From positions 62,001 through 126,000 of the forward strand of contig CACEKE010000001.1 of NCBI GenBank assembly GCA_902560075.1: DNA of 64,000 bases. The letters are read 5' to 3'. Under the pieces are notes generated by a model that was not told the origin of the DNA, ran no database searches, and saw nothing but the letters and a program-made list of their open reading frames with translations. The translations under genes and the position numbers were made by a program. Below, piece by piece: positions 55,363 through 64,000 of the stretch (position 1 is the first letter of the stretch; the number at the start of each line of letters is the position of its first letter). The DNA comes from an uncultured Pelagibacteraceae bacterium. Lineage in GTDB: Bacteria > Pseudomonadota > Alphaproteobacteria > Pelagibacterales > Pelagibacteraceae.

Positions 55363-56865
55363 TTGATAATTCATAATATAAAAGTTTATCCATCCAAAAT
55401 TTATTTACAAAAAAAAAAGCAGCTTGCCTGGAAAATTGCAGAAATTGCCACTGACAATGCAAAATTAAATAATAATTCAATTGAAATGGCTATCAACAGA
55501 ATTATTGATAATGCCTCGGTTGCTATTGCCTCATTAAATAGAAAATCAGTTATAGCCTCAAGGGAAATGGCTTTAAAACATCCTAGAAAAAATGGTGCAA
55601 CTATTTTTGGAGTTAGTTCTAAATATCTCTTTGATAGTGAATGGTGCGCTTGGACAAATGGTACGGCAGTTAGGGAACTTGATTTTCACGATACATTCTT
55701 AGCAGCAGATTATAGTCATCCTGGCGATAATATTCCTGCACTTTTAGCTGTTGCTCAACAAAAAAAGAAAAGTGGTTTAGATTTATTAAAAGGAATAATT
55801 ACCTCTTATGAGGTTCAAGTTAATCTTGTAAAAGGAATTTGTTTACATAAACATAAAGTAGATCATATCGCCCATTTAGGTCCAAGTGTTGCAGCGGGGA
55901 TTGGAACTATGCTAAAATTAAATACAGAAACAGTCTATCAAGCAATTCAACAATCATTACACACAACAATATCAACCAGACAATCAAGAAAAGGAGAAAT
56001 TTCAAGTTGGAAAGCATTTGCTCCAGCTCATGCAGGTAAACTTGCAATAGAAGCAATAGATAGAGCAATGAGGGGTGAAGGTGCTCCAAGTCCGATTTAC
56101 GAAGGTGAAGACAGCGTTATTGCAAGAATTTTAGACGGAAAAAAAGCAATATATAAAGTTCCTCTACCAAAAGCTAAAGAGCCAAAAAAAGCAATTCTTG
56201 AAACATACACAAAAGAATATTCAGCAGAGTATCAAGCTCAAGCGATTATAGATATTGCAAAAAAATTAAATAAAAAAATTGATAATCTAAAAAATATAAA
56301 AAAAATTGATATTTATACTAGTCATCATACACATTATGTTATTGGAACAGGTGCAAACGATCCTCAAAAAATGGATCCTAATGCTAGTAGAGAAACATTA
56401 GATCACTCAATTATGTATATCTTTGCGGTAGCATTAGAGGATGCTAACTGGCATCATGTAAAATCCTATAGCAAATCAAGAGCTAACAAAAAAAGTACTA
56501 TTAAACTCTGGAAATCTATTAAGACACATGAAGATAAAAAATGGACAAAAAAGTATCATGATCCAAATCCTAAAAAGAAATGTTTTGGAGCTAAAGTAAT
56601 CGTAACTATGAATAATGGTGAAAAATATATAGAGGAATTAGAGAGAGCGGATGCACACCCATATGGTGCTAGGCCATTTAAAAGAGAAAATTATATTAAT
56701 AAATTTAAAATTTTAACAAAAAATATAATATCAAATGAGGAGAGTGAAAGATTTTTAAAAGATGTCCAAAAATTAAAAGAAATAAAACCTGGCCAATTAA
56801 AAAAATTAAATATTGATATAAACAAATCTAAACTAATGAGGAATACAAAAATAGGTATCTTTTAA
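55363..56865 (+). CDS. prpD: 2-methylcitrate dehydratase
   Basis: 500 residues, normal for PrpD (MmgE/PrpD family). Landmarks are [52 protein letters not shown] (about 99-134) and [31 protein letters not shown]. The start is TTG at 55363, set by the clearest Shine-Dalgarno in the window (AAGGAG 55352-55357, 5 bp away). It dehydrates 2-methylcitrate in propionate degradation and leads the prpD-prpB-prpC operon, whose junctions overlap by 1 and 4 bp. Confidence 0.95.
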   Translation: MIIHNIKVYPSKIYLQKKKQLAWKIAEIATDNAKLNNNSIEMAINRIIDNASVAIASLNRKSVIASREMALKHPRKNGATIFGVSSKYLFDSEWCAWTNGTAVRELDFHDTFLAADYSHPGDNIPALLAVAQQKKKSGLDLLKGIITSYEVQVNLVKGICLHKHKVDHIAHLGPSVAAGIGTMLKLNTETVYQAIQQSLHTTISTRQSRKGEISSWKAFAPAHAGKLAIEAIDRAMRGEGAPSPIYEGEDSVIARILDGKKAIYKVPLPKAKEPKKAILETYTKEYSAEYQAQAIIDIAKKLNKKIDNLKNIKKIDIYTSHHTHYVIGTGANDPQKMDPNASRETLDHSIMYIFAVALEDANWHHVKSYSKSRANKKSTIKLWKSIKTHEDKKWTKKYHDPNPKKKCFGAKVIVTMNNGEKYIEELERADAHPYGARPFKRENYINKFKILTKNIISNEESERFLKDVQKLKEIKPGQLKKLNIDINKSKLMRNTKIGIF

Positions 56866-57761
56866 TGCATTTCATTAAAAAAACAGCAAAACAAAAAAGA
56901 AAAGATTTTGTAAAAAAGATAAAATCTGGAAAAATTTTAAGAGTTCCTGGAGCTTATAATCCACTAACTGCGAAACTAATTGAGGAAATTGGTTATGATG
57001 CAACATATGTTTCTGGTGCGGTGATGTCTAATGATCTTGGCTATCCAGACATTGGATTAACTTCTTTAGAAGATGTTAGCAACAGATCAAAGCAGATAGC
57101 TAGAGTTACAAATCTTCCTACCATTGTAGATATTGATACTGGATTTAAAAATAGTTCTAAAACTATAAAAACTTTTGAAAAATTTGGAATAACAGCAGTT
57201 CACATTGAGGATCAAATAGATCAAAAAAGATGTGGTCATTTAGATAATAAGGAAATTATTACTCAAAAGAAAATGGTAAAAAAAATTAAAGAATGTGTAA
57301 AAGCAAGAAAAGACAAAAATTTTAAAATCATTGCTCGATCAGATGCCAGGTCAGTTGAAGGCTTAGATAAAATGATAGATAGATGTAAAGCATATATTGA
57401 CGCGGGTGCCGAAATTATATTTCCAGAAGCATTAAAGGATGAGAAAGAATTCGAAACTGTTAGAAAATCCTTGGATGCATATTTATTAGCAAATATGACA
57501 GAATTTGGAAAATCTAAATTATTAGATTATAAAGTTTTAGAAAATTTGGGGTTTAATATAGTGATTTATCCAGTAACAACACAAAGACTTGCAATGAAAA
57601 GTGTTGAGGATGGATTGCGTGCTATTTTTGACGATGGACATCAAAATAATTTAATTGATAAAATGCAAACAAGAAAAAGATTATACAAACTGGTTGATTA
57701 CGAAAAATATAATTCTTTAGACAAAAAAATTTATAATTTTAGTACTGAGGGACACGAATGA
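56865..57761 (+). CDS. prpB: 2-methylisocitrate lyase
   Basis: 298 residues. The ICL/PEP-mutase fold shows VPGAYNPLTAKLIEEIGYDATYVSGA (about 27-52), the metal site DIDTGF (about 89-94), and the catalytic loop HIEDQIDQKRCGHLDNK (about 112-128) with KRCGH. It splits 2-methylisocitrate into pyruvate and succinate. The N-terminus is basic and 1 base overlaps prpD. Confidence 0.95.
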   Translation: MHFIKKTAKQKRKDFVKKIKSGKILRVPGAYNPLTAKLIEEIGYDATYVSGAVMSNDLGYPDIGLTSLEDVSNRSKQIARVTNLPTIVDIDTGFKNSSKTIKTFEKFGITAVHIEDQIDQKRCGHLDNKEIITQKKMVKKIKECVKARKDKNFKIIARSDARSVEGLDKMIDRCKAYIDAGAEIIFPEALKDEKEFETVRKSLDAYLLANMTEFGKSKLLDYKVLENLGFNIVIYPVTTQRLAMKSVEDGLRAIFDDGHQNNLIDKMQTRKRLYKLVDYEKYNSLDKKIYNFSTEGHE

Positions 57762-58885
57762 TGGATGCAGACATTAAAAAAGGTTTAATGGGGGTTACTG
57801 TAGATGAGACCTCGGTATCAAAAGTAATGCCAGAAATAAACTCTTTAACTTATAGGGGATATGCTGCACAAGATCTTTGTGAAAAATGTAAGTTCGAAGA
57901 AGTTGCATATCTTATATTAAATGGTGAACTTCCTAATAAAAAACAATTAAAGGATTTTGAGAGACAAGAAAGAAAAGAGAGAAATCTTTCTAAAACTCTC
58001 TTACAAGATATTAAAAACTTCCCAAAAAAAGCTCATCCAATGGATGTAGCTAGAACAGCTGTGAGCATTATGGGGCTTGAGGATAAAGAAACCAAAGATA
58101 ATTCTCCTAAAGCAAACATGAGAAAAGTAATGAGAATTTTTGCAAAAACTCCTGTTGCCTTAGCAGCCTTCTATAGATCAAGAAAAGGAAAAAAAATTAT
58201 ATCTCCAAAAAAAAATCTGTCTTTTTCAGAGAACTTTTTTTATATGTGCTTTGGTAAAGTTCCAAATGAAGATATTGTAAAAGCATTTGATGTTTCATTA
58301 ATATTATATGCTGAACATAGTTTTAACGTATCTACTTTTACTGCAAGAACAATTACTAGCAGTCTATCAGATATTCATGGGGCAATAACTGGAGCTATTG
58401 CAAGCTTAAAAGGTCCTCTACATGGTGGTGCAAATGAAGAGGTGATGCATATGATGAACAGAATTAAAAGACCTGAGAATGCTTTAAAGTGGATTAATAA
58501 AGCATTAGATAACAAAGAAGTTGTTATGGGTTTTGGTCACAGAGTTTACAAAAGTGGAGATTCAAGAGTTCCTACTATGAGAGAATACTTTTCTAAAGTT
58601 GCTAAAATTAAAAAAGATAAAAAATTTGAAAAAATTTATGATATTGTGGAAAAAGTCATGATTGATAGAAAAAATATTCATCCAAACGTTGATTATCCTA
58701 CTGGTCCTACATATCACTTGATGGGTTTTGACACTGATTTTTTTACACCTATTTTCGTGATTTCAAGAATAACAGGATGGTCTGCACACGTAATAGAGCA
58801 ATTATCGACCAATAAACTTATAAGACCTTTAGCGGCTTACAATGGCAGTAAACATAGACATGTTTCGGAATTAAAAAATAGATAA
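57758..58885 (+). CDS. prpC: 2-methylcitrate synthase
   Basis: 375 residues. The citrate-synthase fold shows YRGYAAQDLCEKCKFEEVAYLILNGELP (about 28-55), LYAEHSFNVSTFTAR (about 184-198, catalytic His), GPLHGGANEEVM (about 220-231) and MGFGHRVYKSGDSRVPTM (about 254-271). The short form and the operon with prpB and prpD point to methylcitrate synthase rather than the TCA enzyme. Its stop abuts the stop of the convergent FkbM gene. Two ATGs are adjacent at the start. Confidence 0.94.
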   Translation: MMDADIKKGLMGVTVDETSVSKVMPEINSLTYRGYAAQDLCEKCKFEEVAYLILNGELPNKKQLKDFERQERKERNLSKTLLQDIKNFPKKAHPMDVARTAVSIMGLEDKETKDNSPKANMRKVMRIFAKTPVALAAFYRSRKGKKIISPKKNLSFSENFFYMCFGKVPNEDIVKAFDVSLILYAEHSFNVSTFTARTITSSLSDIHGAITGAIASLKGPLHGGANEEVMHMMNRIKRPENALKWINKALDNKEVVMGFGHRVYKSGDSRVPTMREYFSKVAKIKKDKKFEKIYDIVEKVMIDRKNIHPNVDYPTGPTYHLMGFDTDFFTPIFVISRITGWSAHVIEQLSTNKLIRPLAAYNGSKHRHVSELKNR

Positions 58886-59497
58886 TTAATGTTTGATTGC
58901 TAAAATATTCTCTTCATCAACCTTTGAAGTCTTATAATTATTTTCCTCAAATTTTTTAAGTATCTCCTCTAACTTTTCTCCAGTTTTTTGATACCCATCA
59001 AAATGTTTGTACTCAAATAATATACTATTTATTCGGACTTTTTTTAAATCCATATCTCTTAATATTTCATATTCGTACCCCTCTATATCAATTAATATTT
59101 TATCAATTTCAGTAATAGAATATTTCTCAATCAAATCTTCAAATTTTATAGTTTTAATTGGTATTTTATCAATATCATCTTCCTCGATTAAAAATCTTTT
59201 AGTCCTATGATTTAATAAATGATTTTTATTAAACGATCCTATACCGCTCGCCCAATGTTTTTTAAGTTTGTTTATTGATGTTGCTTTTACAAAAAAGAAG
59301 TCTTTTGTTTCTCTCACACTTGCTACTGCAACTGGTTCTAAATAAATATTTTTAAATTCTTTTAGATTCTCATTAATGGCTCTGATATTGTGAGGAACGG
59401 GTTCAACTAATAAAATTGAACTATCTTTAATTTTTGAAATTTCGTCTTTTATATGAATTCCAATATGAGCTCCTAATACGACTAATCCAAATTTCAT
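58886..59497 (-). CDS. FkbM-family methyltransferase
   Basis: 203 residues. It opens with a SAM-binding type strand (FGLVVLGAHIGIHIKDEI) and LLVEPVPHNIRAINENLKEFKNIYLEPVAVAS (about 29-60), then the FkbM signature IDKILIDIEGYEYEILRDMD (about 132-151). Family members O-methylate sugars or small metabolites; the substrate is unknown. Shorter than many members, but the fold appears complete. It converges on prpC with no spacer and is transcribed toward it, 42 bp downstream of the DUF1289 gene. Confidence 0.85.
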   Translation of the reverse strand: MKFGLVVLGAHIGIHIKDEISKIKDSSILLVEPVPHNIRAINENLKEFKNIYLEPVAVASVRETKDFFFVKATSINKLKKHWASGIGSFNKNHLLNHRTKRFLIEEDDIDKIPIKTIKFEDLIEKYSITEIDKILIDIEGYEYEILRDMDLKKVRINSILFEYKHFDGYQKTGEKLEEILKKFEENNYKTSKVDEENILAIKH

Positions 59498-59539
59498 AAG
59501 TGATAGATATTATGACTATTTCTCGATTAAATATATAGT

Positions 59540-59791
59540 CTATTTTTTTAAGGTAGCTTTTTTATATAGTGATATTCCCTCTTCAACTTTACACTTATAT
59601 GATTTTATAAAACTTTCTAGTTGCCACCCACTTAATCTATTTTCTATTTCTTTAAGGTTTTGTTTCTTCCAATCTTCAGTAGCATCTTCGGATTTCCACT
59701 TAATTTTCTCTGTGTTAGTTCTTCCGCAGCCATAGCAATATCCTGTATCAGGATCTGTCTTACATATGCTGATACAAGGACTTACAACCAC
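59540..59791 (-). CDS. DUF1289 family protein
   Basis: 83 residues. The N-terminus SPCISICKTDPDTGYCYGCGRTNTEKIKW has the four-cysteine pattern of DUF1289 (C6, C10, C19, C22), probably a small metal-binding site. The role of the family is not known. It follows nrdB by 3 bp, so it is likely to be cotranscribed with ribonucleotide reductase. The C-terminal half is charged and unassigned. Confidence 0.88.
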   Translation of the reverse strand: MVVSPCISICKTDPDTGYCYGCGRTNTEKIKWKSEDATEDWKKQNLKEIENRLSGWQLESFIKSYKCKVEEGISLYKKATLKK

Positions 59792-59794
59792 CGA

Positions 59795-60811
59795 TTAACT
59801 AAATGCGTCTATCCAGTTACCTTGTGTAGATGCCTTTGAGTATTCAGTTGCTCTTCCTTCAAAGAAGTTCATGTGCTCAACTGCATTTAACATTGTGTCT
59901 AACCAAGTTAATGGATTTTTTTGAACGTCGTAGATTGGTTCTAAACCTAGCTGAGATAATCTTCTATTACCAATAAATCTAATGTAATCTTTTACCTCTT
60001 GAGCTGTTAAACCTTCCATTGGACCCATTTCAAAAGCCAAATCAATAAAGGCATCTTCATGCTCAACAATTGTTCTGCAGGCTTCATAAAGTTCTTTTTT
60101 AAGTTTTGGTGTCCAAATTTCTGGGTTCTCTTTGATAAATTCTTTAAAAATTCTAATCATAGAGTTACAGTGAAGTGTTTCATCTCTAACTGACCAAGTT
60201 ACTATTTGGCCCATTCCTTTTAACTTGTTATGTCTTGGGAAATTTAGAAGAATTGCAAAACTTGCAAACAATTGTAAACCTTCTGTGAATGCACTGAAGA
60301 CTGCAACAGTTTTTGCAATATCTTCTTTTGATTTTACATTAAAGCCTTGCATGTAATCGTATTTGTCCTTCATTTCTTTATACTTCATAAAAGCTGAATA
60401 CTCTGACTCAGGCATTCCGATTGTATCTAACAAATGTGAGTAAGCTGCAACATGAACTGTTTCCATTGCTGCAAAGGCTGTCATCATCATTAGAACTTCT
60501 GTTGGTTTAAACACAGAGGTGTAATGTCTTAGGTAACAATTATTTACTTCGACGTCTGCCTGAGTAAAAAATCTAAATATTTGAGTAACTAAATTTTTTT
60601 CTGGTCCAGATAAATTCTTTTGCCAATCTCTCACATCATCTCCTAGTGGCACTTCCTCTGGTAACCAATGAATTCTTTGTTGGGTTAACCATGCATCATA
60701 GCACCATGGATACCTAAATGGTTTATAGACTGGGTTTTCAACTAAAAGACCCATTTTTTTTGGTTGAATTATTTCCTTGTTAGCTTTCTCTACTACTGAC
60801 ATGATAGACAC
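59795..60811 (-). CDS. nrdB: Ribonucleotide reductase class Ia, beta subunit
   Basis: 338 residues. Diiron ligands and the radical tyrosine are placed by D86, the E117-T-V-H120-V-A-A-Y124 motif, the glutamate in TEGLQLF, and RDETLH. The tyrosine is present, so this is class Ia rather than the Phe-bearing Ic type. No ATP-cone is attached. The frame starts 19 bp inside nrdA, with a second ATG 9 bp later. It provides the tyrosyl radical for NrdA. Confidence 0.95.
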   Translation of the reverse strand: MSIMSVVEKANKEIIQPKKMGLLVENPVYKPFRYPWCYDAWLTQQRIHWLPEEVPLGDDVRDWQKNLSGPEKNLVTQIFRFFTQADVEVNNCYLRHYTSVFKPTEVLMMMTAFAAMETVHVAAYSHLLDTIGMPESEYSAFMKYKEMKDKYDYMQGFNVKSKEDIAKTVAVFSAFTEGLQLFASFAILLNFPRHNKLKGMGQIVTWSVRDETLHCNSMIRIFKEFIKENPEIWTPKLKKELYEACRTIVEHEDAFIDLAFEMGPMEGLTAQEVKDYIRFIGNRRLSQLGLEPIYDVQKNPLTWLDTMLNAVEHMNFFEGRATEYSKASTQGNWIDAFS

Positions 60812-62736
60812 TCCTCATATTTATTTTCTTCTTCTTGTGTTTGTTTGTTTTTAGATTTGTATACATTTGCTGTGATGTCGGTTGAATTTGCGTCATTAAC
60901 ATTCTCAGCTCTTTGTATTGATTTTGACCTACAATAATAAAGGCTCTTTAATCCTTTCTTCCATGCTTGAAAGTGGATTTGATGAAGATCTCTTTTATGT
61001 ACATCGGCAGGTAAAAATAAGTTTATAGACTGTGCTTGCGAAATATGAGGTGTTCTATCTGCACTTAAATCAACAAGCCATCTTTGGTCCAACTCAAAAG
61101 CAGTTTTGAACACATCTTTTTCTTCTTGAGTTAAAAAATCTAAATGAGAAACCGAACCTTGGTTAGTAGTAATACTAGACCATGTTTCGTCATCATTTTT
61201 CCCGTATTTTTCTAATAATTTCATAAGATATTTATTTCTAACATTAAAAGAGCCAGAGAGTGTTTTATGTGTATAGCTGTTTGCTGCAATTGGTTCTACA
61301 CCTGGTGAAGTTCCTCCGCAAATAATTGAGATTGAAGCTGTCGGAGCGATAGCAGTCTTATTAGAAAATCTTTCCATTATCCCATAATCTGCAGCGTCTG
61401 GACACGGTCCTCTTTCCTCTGCTAAATCTTTCGAAGATTGATCAACTTTTTTCTGAATATTTTCAAAAATTTGCTTATTCCATACTTTGCTCATAACAGA
61501 CTCTAACGGTATCATTTTCTTTTGAAAATAAGAGTGCAATCCCATTACACCTAAACCAACGCTCCTTTCTTTAAGAGCTGAGTATGTTGCATCGCTGAAT
61601 TCTTCTGGAGCATTTTCAATAAAATCTGTAAGAACATTATCTAAAAATCTCATTACATCACCAACAAACAATTCATCATCTTTCCACTCGTCGTATTTCT
61701 CAACGTTTAAAGAAGATAAACAGCAAACTGCAGTTCTATCTCTACCTTCTTTATCTATCCCTGTTGGTAAAGTTATTTCACTACAAAGATTAGAAGTTTT
61801 AACCGTTAAACCTGCTAACTTATGGTGTTGTGGAATTTGTCTGTTAACAGTATCAATATAAATTATGTAAGGTTCACCAGTTTCTATTCTTGCAGTTAGT
61901 AATCTTATCCAAAGATTTCTTGCAGACAAAGTTGATTGAACAGCACCATCTTTTGGACTTTTTAAAGCCCATTGCTCATCAAGTTCAACAGCTCTCATAA
62001 ATGCATCAGAAACTAAAACACCGTGGTGTAAGTTTAAAGCTTTTCTATTAGGGTCACCGCCAGTTGGCCTTCTCATTTCAATAAATTCTTCTATCTCTGG
62101 ATGATCAATTGGTAAGTAACATGCAGCAGAACCTCTCCTTAAAGATCCTTGACTAATTGCCATTGTTAGAGAGTCCATAACTTTAATAAATGGAATTATC
62201 CCAGATGTCTTTCCTACTCTACCGATTTTTTCACCAATAGATCTTAAGTTACCCCAATAACTCCCTATTCCACCACCTCTTGCTGCAAGCCAAACATTTT
62301 CACTCCACAAACCAAGGATACCATTTAGACTATCACCTGCCTCATTCAAAAAGCACGATATTGGTAAACCTCTAGTTGTTCCACCATTAGATAAAACAGG
62401 TGTTGCAGGCATAAACCATAAGTTGCTGATATAGTTATAAAGTCTTTGTGCATGTAAGTTATCGTCTGCATAGTGACTAGCAACTCTCGCAAATAAATCT
62501 TGGAACGACTCGTTTTCTCCAAGATATCTGTCACTTAAAGTTGCTCTTCCAAAATCTGTTAAATTCTCGTCGCGACTTCTATCAATTTTAATTGTTATTC
62601 CTTTTGAATTCTGAAATAGCTCCGTATTGCTATTTAATGAGAATAAATCTGGACCTTTTACTTTATTATCTGATACAACCTTAGGTGTATATTCAGAGAC
62701 AGCTTTCTTAATAGCCTGAGACAGTACTTTGTTCAT
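60793..62736 (-). CDS. nrdA: Ribonucleotide reductase class Ia, alpha subunit (no ATP-cone)
   Basis: 647 residues against about 760 in E. coli. The first residues that align are near the dimer/specificity region (NLWFMPATPVLSNGG), so the N-terminal ATP-cone that senses dATP is missing. The catalytic set is complete: C in GLPISCFLNEAGDSL, N-L-C-S-E (thiyl cysteine with Asn and Glu), the C in TAVCCLSSLN, the tyrosine pair KSLYYCRSK for radical transfer, and the C-terminal redox pair ECLSCQ. It makes deoxyribonucleotides. Two NrdR-like boxes lie upstream. Confidence 0.95.
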   Translation of the reverse strand: MNKVLSQAIKKAVSEYTPKVVSDNKVKGPDLFSLNSNTELFQNSKGITIKIDRSRDENLTDFGRATLSDRYLGENESFQDLFARVASHYADDNLHAQRLYNYISNLWFMPATPVLSNGGTTRGLPISCFLNEAGDSLNGILGLWSENVWLAARGGGIGSYWGNLRSIGEKIGRVGKTSGIIPFIKVMDSLTMAISQGSLRRGSAACYLPIDHPEIEEFIEMRRPTGGDPNRKALNLHHGVLVSDAFMRAVELDEQWALKSPKDGAVQSTLSARNLWIRLLTARIETGEPYIIYIDTVNRQIPQHHKLAGLTVKTSNLCSEITLPTGIDKEGRDRTAVCCLSSLNVEKYDEWKDDELFVGDVMRFLDNVLTDFIENAPEEFSDATYSALKERSVGLGVMGLHSYFQKKMIPLESVMSKVWNKQIFENIQKKVDQSSKDLAEERGPCPDAADYGIMERFSNKTAIAPTASISIICGGTSPGVEPIAANSYTHKTLSGSFNVRNKYLMKLLEKYGKNDDETWSSITTNQGSVSHLDFLTQEEKDVFKTAFELDQRWLVDLSADRTPHISQAQSINLFLPADVHKRDLHQIHFQAWKKGLKSLYYCRSKSIQRAENVNDANSTDITANVYKSKNKQTQEEENKYEECLSCQ

Positions 62737-62771
62737 AAAACTCCCTATTTTACCGCAATAATTAAGTAAAA

Positions 62772-62818
62772 CAACTATATGTTGTGTGTAGATTTCTGTA
62801 ATACACTATATAAATTAG
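62772..62818. promoter_or_regulatory. Tandem NrdR-like boxes upstream of nrdAB
   Basis: Box 1 (62772-62787) has the core CTATATGTTG within CAACTATATGTTGTGT, fitting the palindromic NrdR consensus ACACWATATATWGTGT closely. Box 2 (62803-62818) ACACTATATAAATTAG matches the left half well and the right half poorly. Their centres are 31 bp apart, three helical turns, which is the spacing typical of paired NrdR boxes. They lie 36 bp or more upstream of nrdA. NrdR represses RNR genes when dATP is high, which may substitute for the missing ATP-cone control. Confidence 0.7.
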
Positions 62819-62892
62819 AAATCAATAGAACATTTATAGAACACGCAAAAAAAAATGCAATAAAAAAATTAAAAAAATATACAAATATCAAC

Positions 62893-64000
62893 ATGCAAAA
62901 GGAAAAGAAAATAGACCCCTTTGGTTTTAGAGAATATGACGCAAGATGGCTATTCCCAGAAAGTATTAATGAAATGGGAATCGAGTCTGTAGGAAAAGGA
63001 TTTGGTACTCAAGTCATTAAAAAAAACAAAAATCCAACTGTGATTGTTGGTCATGATTATCGATCCTACAGTGAAAATGTCAAAAAAAATTTTGTAAAAG
63101 GTCTAATATCAACAGGATGTAATGTAAAAGATATTGGGTTATGTCTATCTCCTACAGTATATTTTTCTCAATTTAAATTAAACTCTGATGCAGTGGCTAT
63201 GATAACAGCAAGTCATAATGAAAATGGATGGACTGGCATAAAAATGGGTATTGAAAAAGGTTTAACACACTGCAAGGATGAAATGTCAGATTTGAAAGAT
63301 ATAGTATTAAATGAAAAGTTTGTAACTGGATCTGGAAAATTTGAAGAAATAAAAGAATTTAATAAAGTCTATATTAATGAACTCAGTAAAAATAAATTAA
63401 AGAAAAAATTAAAGGTAGTTGCTGCTTGTGGAAATGGAACAGCAGGTATATTTGCACCAGAAATATTAAGAGGGATAGGTTGTGAAGTGATAGAGTTGGA
63501 TTGTAATTTAGATTATACATTTCCAAGATATAATCCTAATCCTGAAGATATGAAGATGCTTCACGAAATTGCAAAGTGTGTAAAGGAAAATAACGCTGAT
63601 GTTGGATTTGGATTTGACGGTGATGGGGATAGAGTTGGTGTAATAGACAATATTGGTAATGAAATATTTGCAGATAAAATAGGATTATTAATTGCAAGAA
63701 ATATTTCTAATACTCATAAAAATTCTAAATTTGTTGTAGATGTAAAATCTACTGGGTTATTTATGAATGACGAAGTTTTAAAAAAAAATAATTGTAAAAC
63801 TATATATTGGAAAACTGGACACTCTTATATTAAAAGAAAAGTTAACGAGGATAAAGCAATAGCGGGTTTCGAGAAAAGCGGACATTTCTTTTTTAATAAT
63901 CCATTAGGTTACGGGTTTGATGATGGAATAAATTCTGCAATACAAGTTTGCAACTTATTAGATAATCAAACTGAAAAATTAAATATTCTTATAGATAAAT
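62893..64000 (+). CDS. Phosphomannomutase/phosphoglucomutase (partial, C-terminus outside window)
   Basis: The first 369 codons are present and the frame runs off the right edge. Domain 1 carries the phosphoserine loop ITASHNENGWTGIKMG (S107). Domain 2 carries the metal-binding DGDGDR (D242, D244, D246). Domain 3 carries the FEKSGH sugar-binding motif (about 318). The start FREYDARWL is typical of the AlgC/ManB type, which makes mannose 1-phosphate or glucose 1-phosphate for surface sugars. It is divergent from nrdA across 156 bp, which holds the NrdR-like boxes. Start codon ATG; no clear Shine-Dalgarno. Confidence 0.93.
   Translation, partial: MQKEKKIDPFGFREYDARWLFPESINEMGIESVGKGFGTQVIKKNKNPTVIVGHDYRSYSENVKKNFVKGLISTGCNVKDIGLCLSPTVYFSQFKLNSDAVAMITASHNENGWTGIKMGIEKGLTHCKDEMSDLKDIVLNEKFVTGSGKFEEIKEFNKVYINELSKNKLKKKLKVVAACGNGTAGIFAPEILRGIGCEVIELDCNLDYTFPRYNPNPEDMKMLHEIAKCVKENNADVGFGFDGDGDRVGVIDNIGNEIFADKIGLLIARNISNTHKNSKFVVDVKSTGLFMNDEVLKKNNCKTIYWKTGHSYIKRKVNEDKAIAGFEKSGHFFFNNPLGYGFDDGINSAIQVCNLLDNQTEKLNILIDK

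Overview
The window looks like a chromosome segment of a SAR11-type marine alphaproteobacterium (Pelagibacterales). The basis is very low G+C, extremely short or overlapping gene junctions, few recognisable Shine-Dalgarno sites, small versions of house-keeping enzymes, and linked gene sets that fit an alphaproteobacterium (single tuf before trnW-secE-nusG, purSQL-bolA-grxD, prpDBC, cimA, class II DAHP synthase). No database search was possible, so the assignment is by recognition.

Layout. 1-17,090 (minus strand) is one almost unbroken translation/transcription block. In transcription order it reads trnY, trnG, tuf, trnW, secE, nusG, rplK, rplA, rplJ, rplL, rpoB, rpoC, rpsL, rpsG, fusA, rpsJ, rplC, rplD (cut by the window edge). 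rpoB is broken by a one-base excess in an A8 tract. 17,195-18,070 (plus) holds rlmB and trnT. 18,022-19,610 is a miniature integrated element, bounded by an exact 49-bp duplication of the trnT 3' half. It carries an Ivy-like (lysozyme-inhibitor-like) periplasmic protein and a lipoprotein and has no recombinase. 19,619-22,601 (minus) is an envelope operon: a TPR plus outer-membrane-barrel protein, a FecR-domain protein and an unknown exported protein.

22,647-33,605 is accessory and much of it is extremely AT-rich. It holds nadK, a deoxysugar pair (3-ketoreductase-like and a half-size NDP-hexose 2,3-dehydratase) and a GT17 glycosyltransferase directly behind trnL. Next come a 57-aa ORF/HNH/HIT cassette, an orphan type IV pilin and a second surface-sugar block (FAD-like oxidoreductase, GT2, DegT aminotransferase, GNAT-like protein, GT-C membrane transferase). 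A GGCT-like gene closes the region.

33,607-41,589 returns to core genes: a CinA-like domain, sfsA, map, purB-C-S-Q-L, bolA, grxD. An 801-aa LamG/autotransporter protein follows. Then, on the minus strand, come nadE-cysS-cimA-trmJ-rpsD, aroG (class II), glmS and a stand-alone acetyltransferase half of GlmU. On the plus strand are gph, a LysE exporter and the methylcitrate cycle prpD-B-C. The window ends with an FkbM methyltransferase, a DUF1289 protein and nrdAB behind two NrdR-like boxes. Divergent from nrdA is a phosphoglucomutase/phosphomannomutase cut by the window edge.

Strongest points for follow-up are the recombinase-less trnT element with the Ivy-like cargo, the A8 split of rpoB, the TPR-barrel/FecR/exported-protein trio, the 57-aa/HNH/HIT cassette between GTCTA repeats, and the half-size dehydratase next to its presumed reductase partner.
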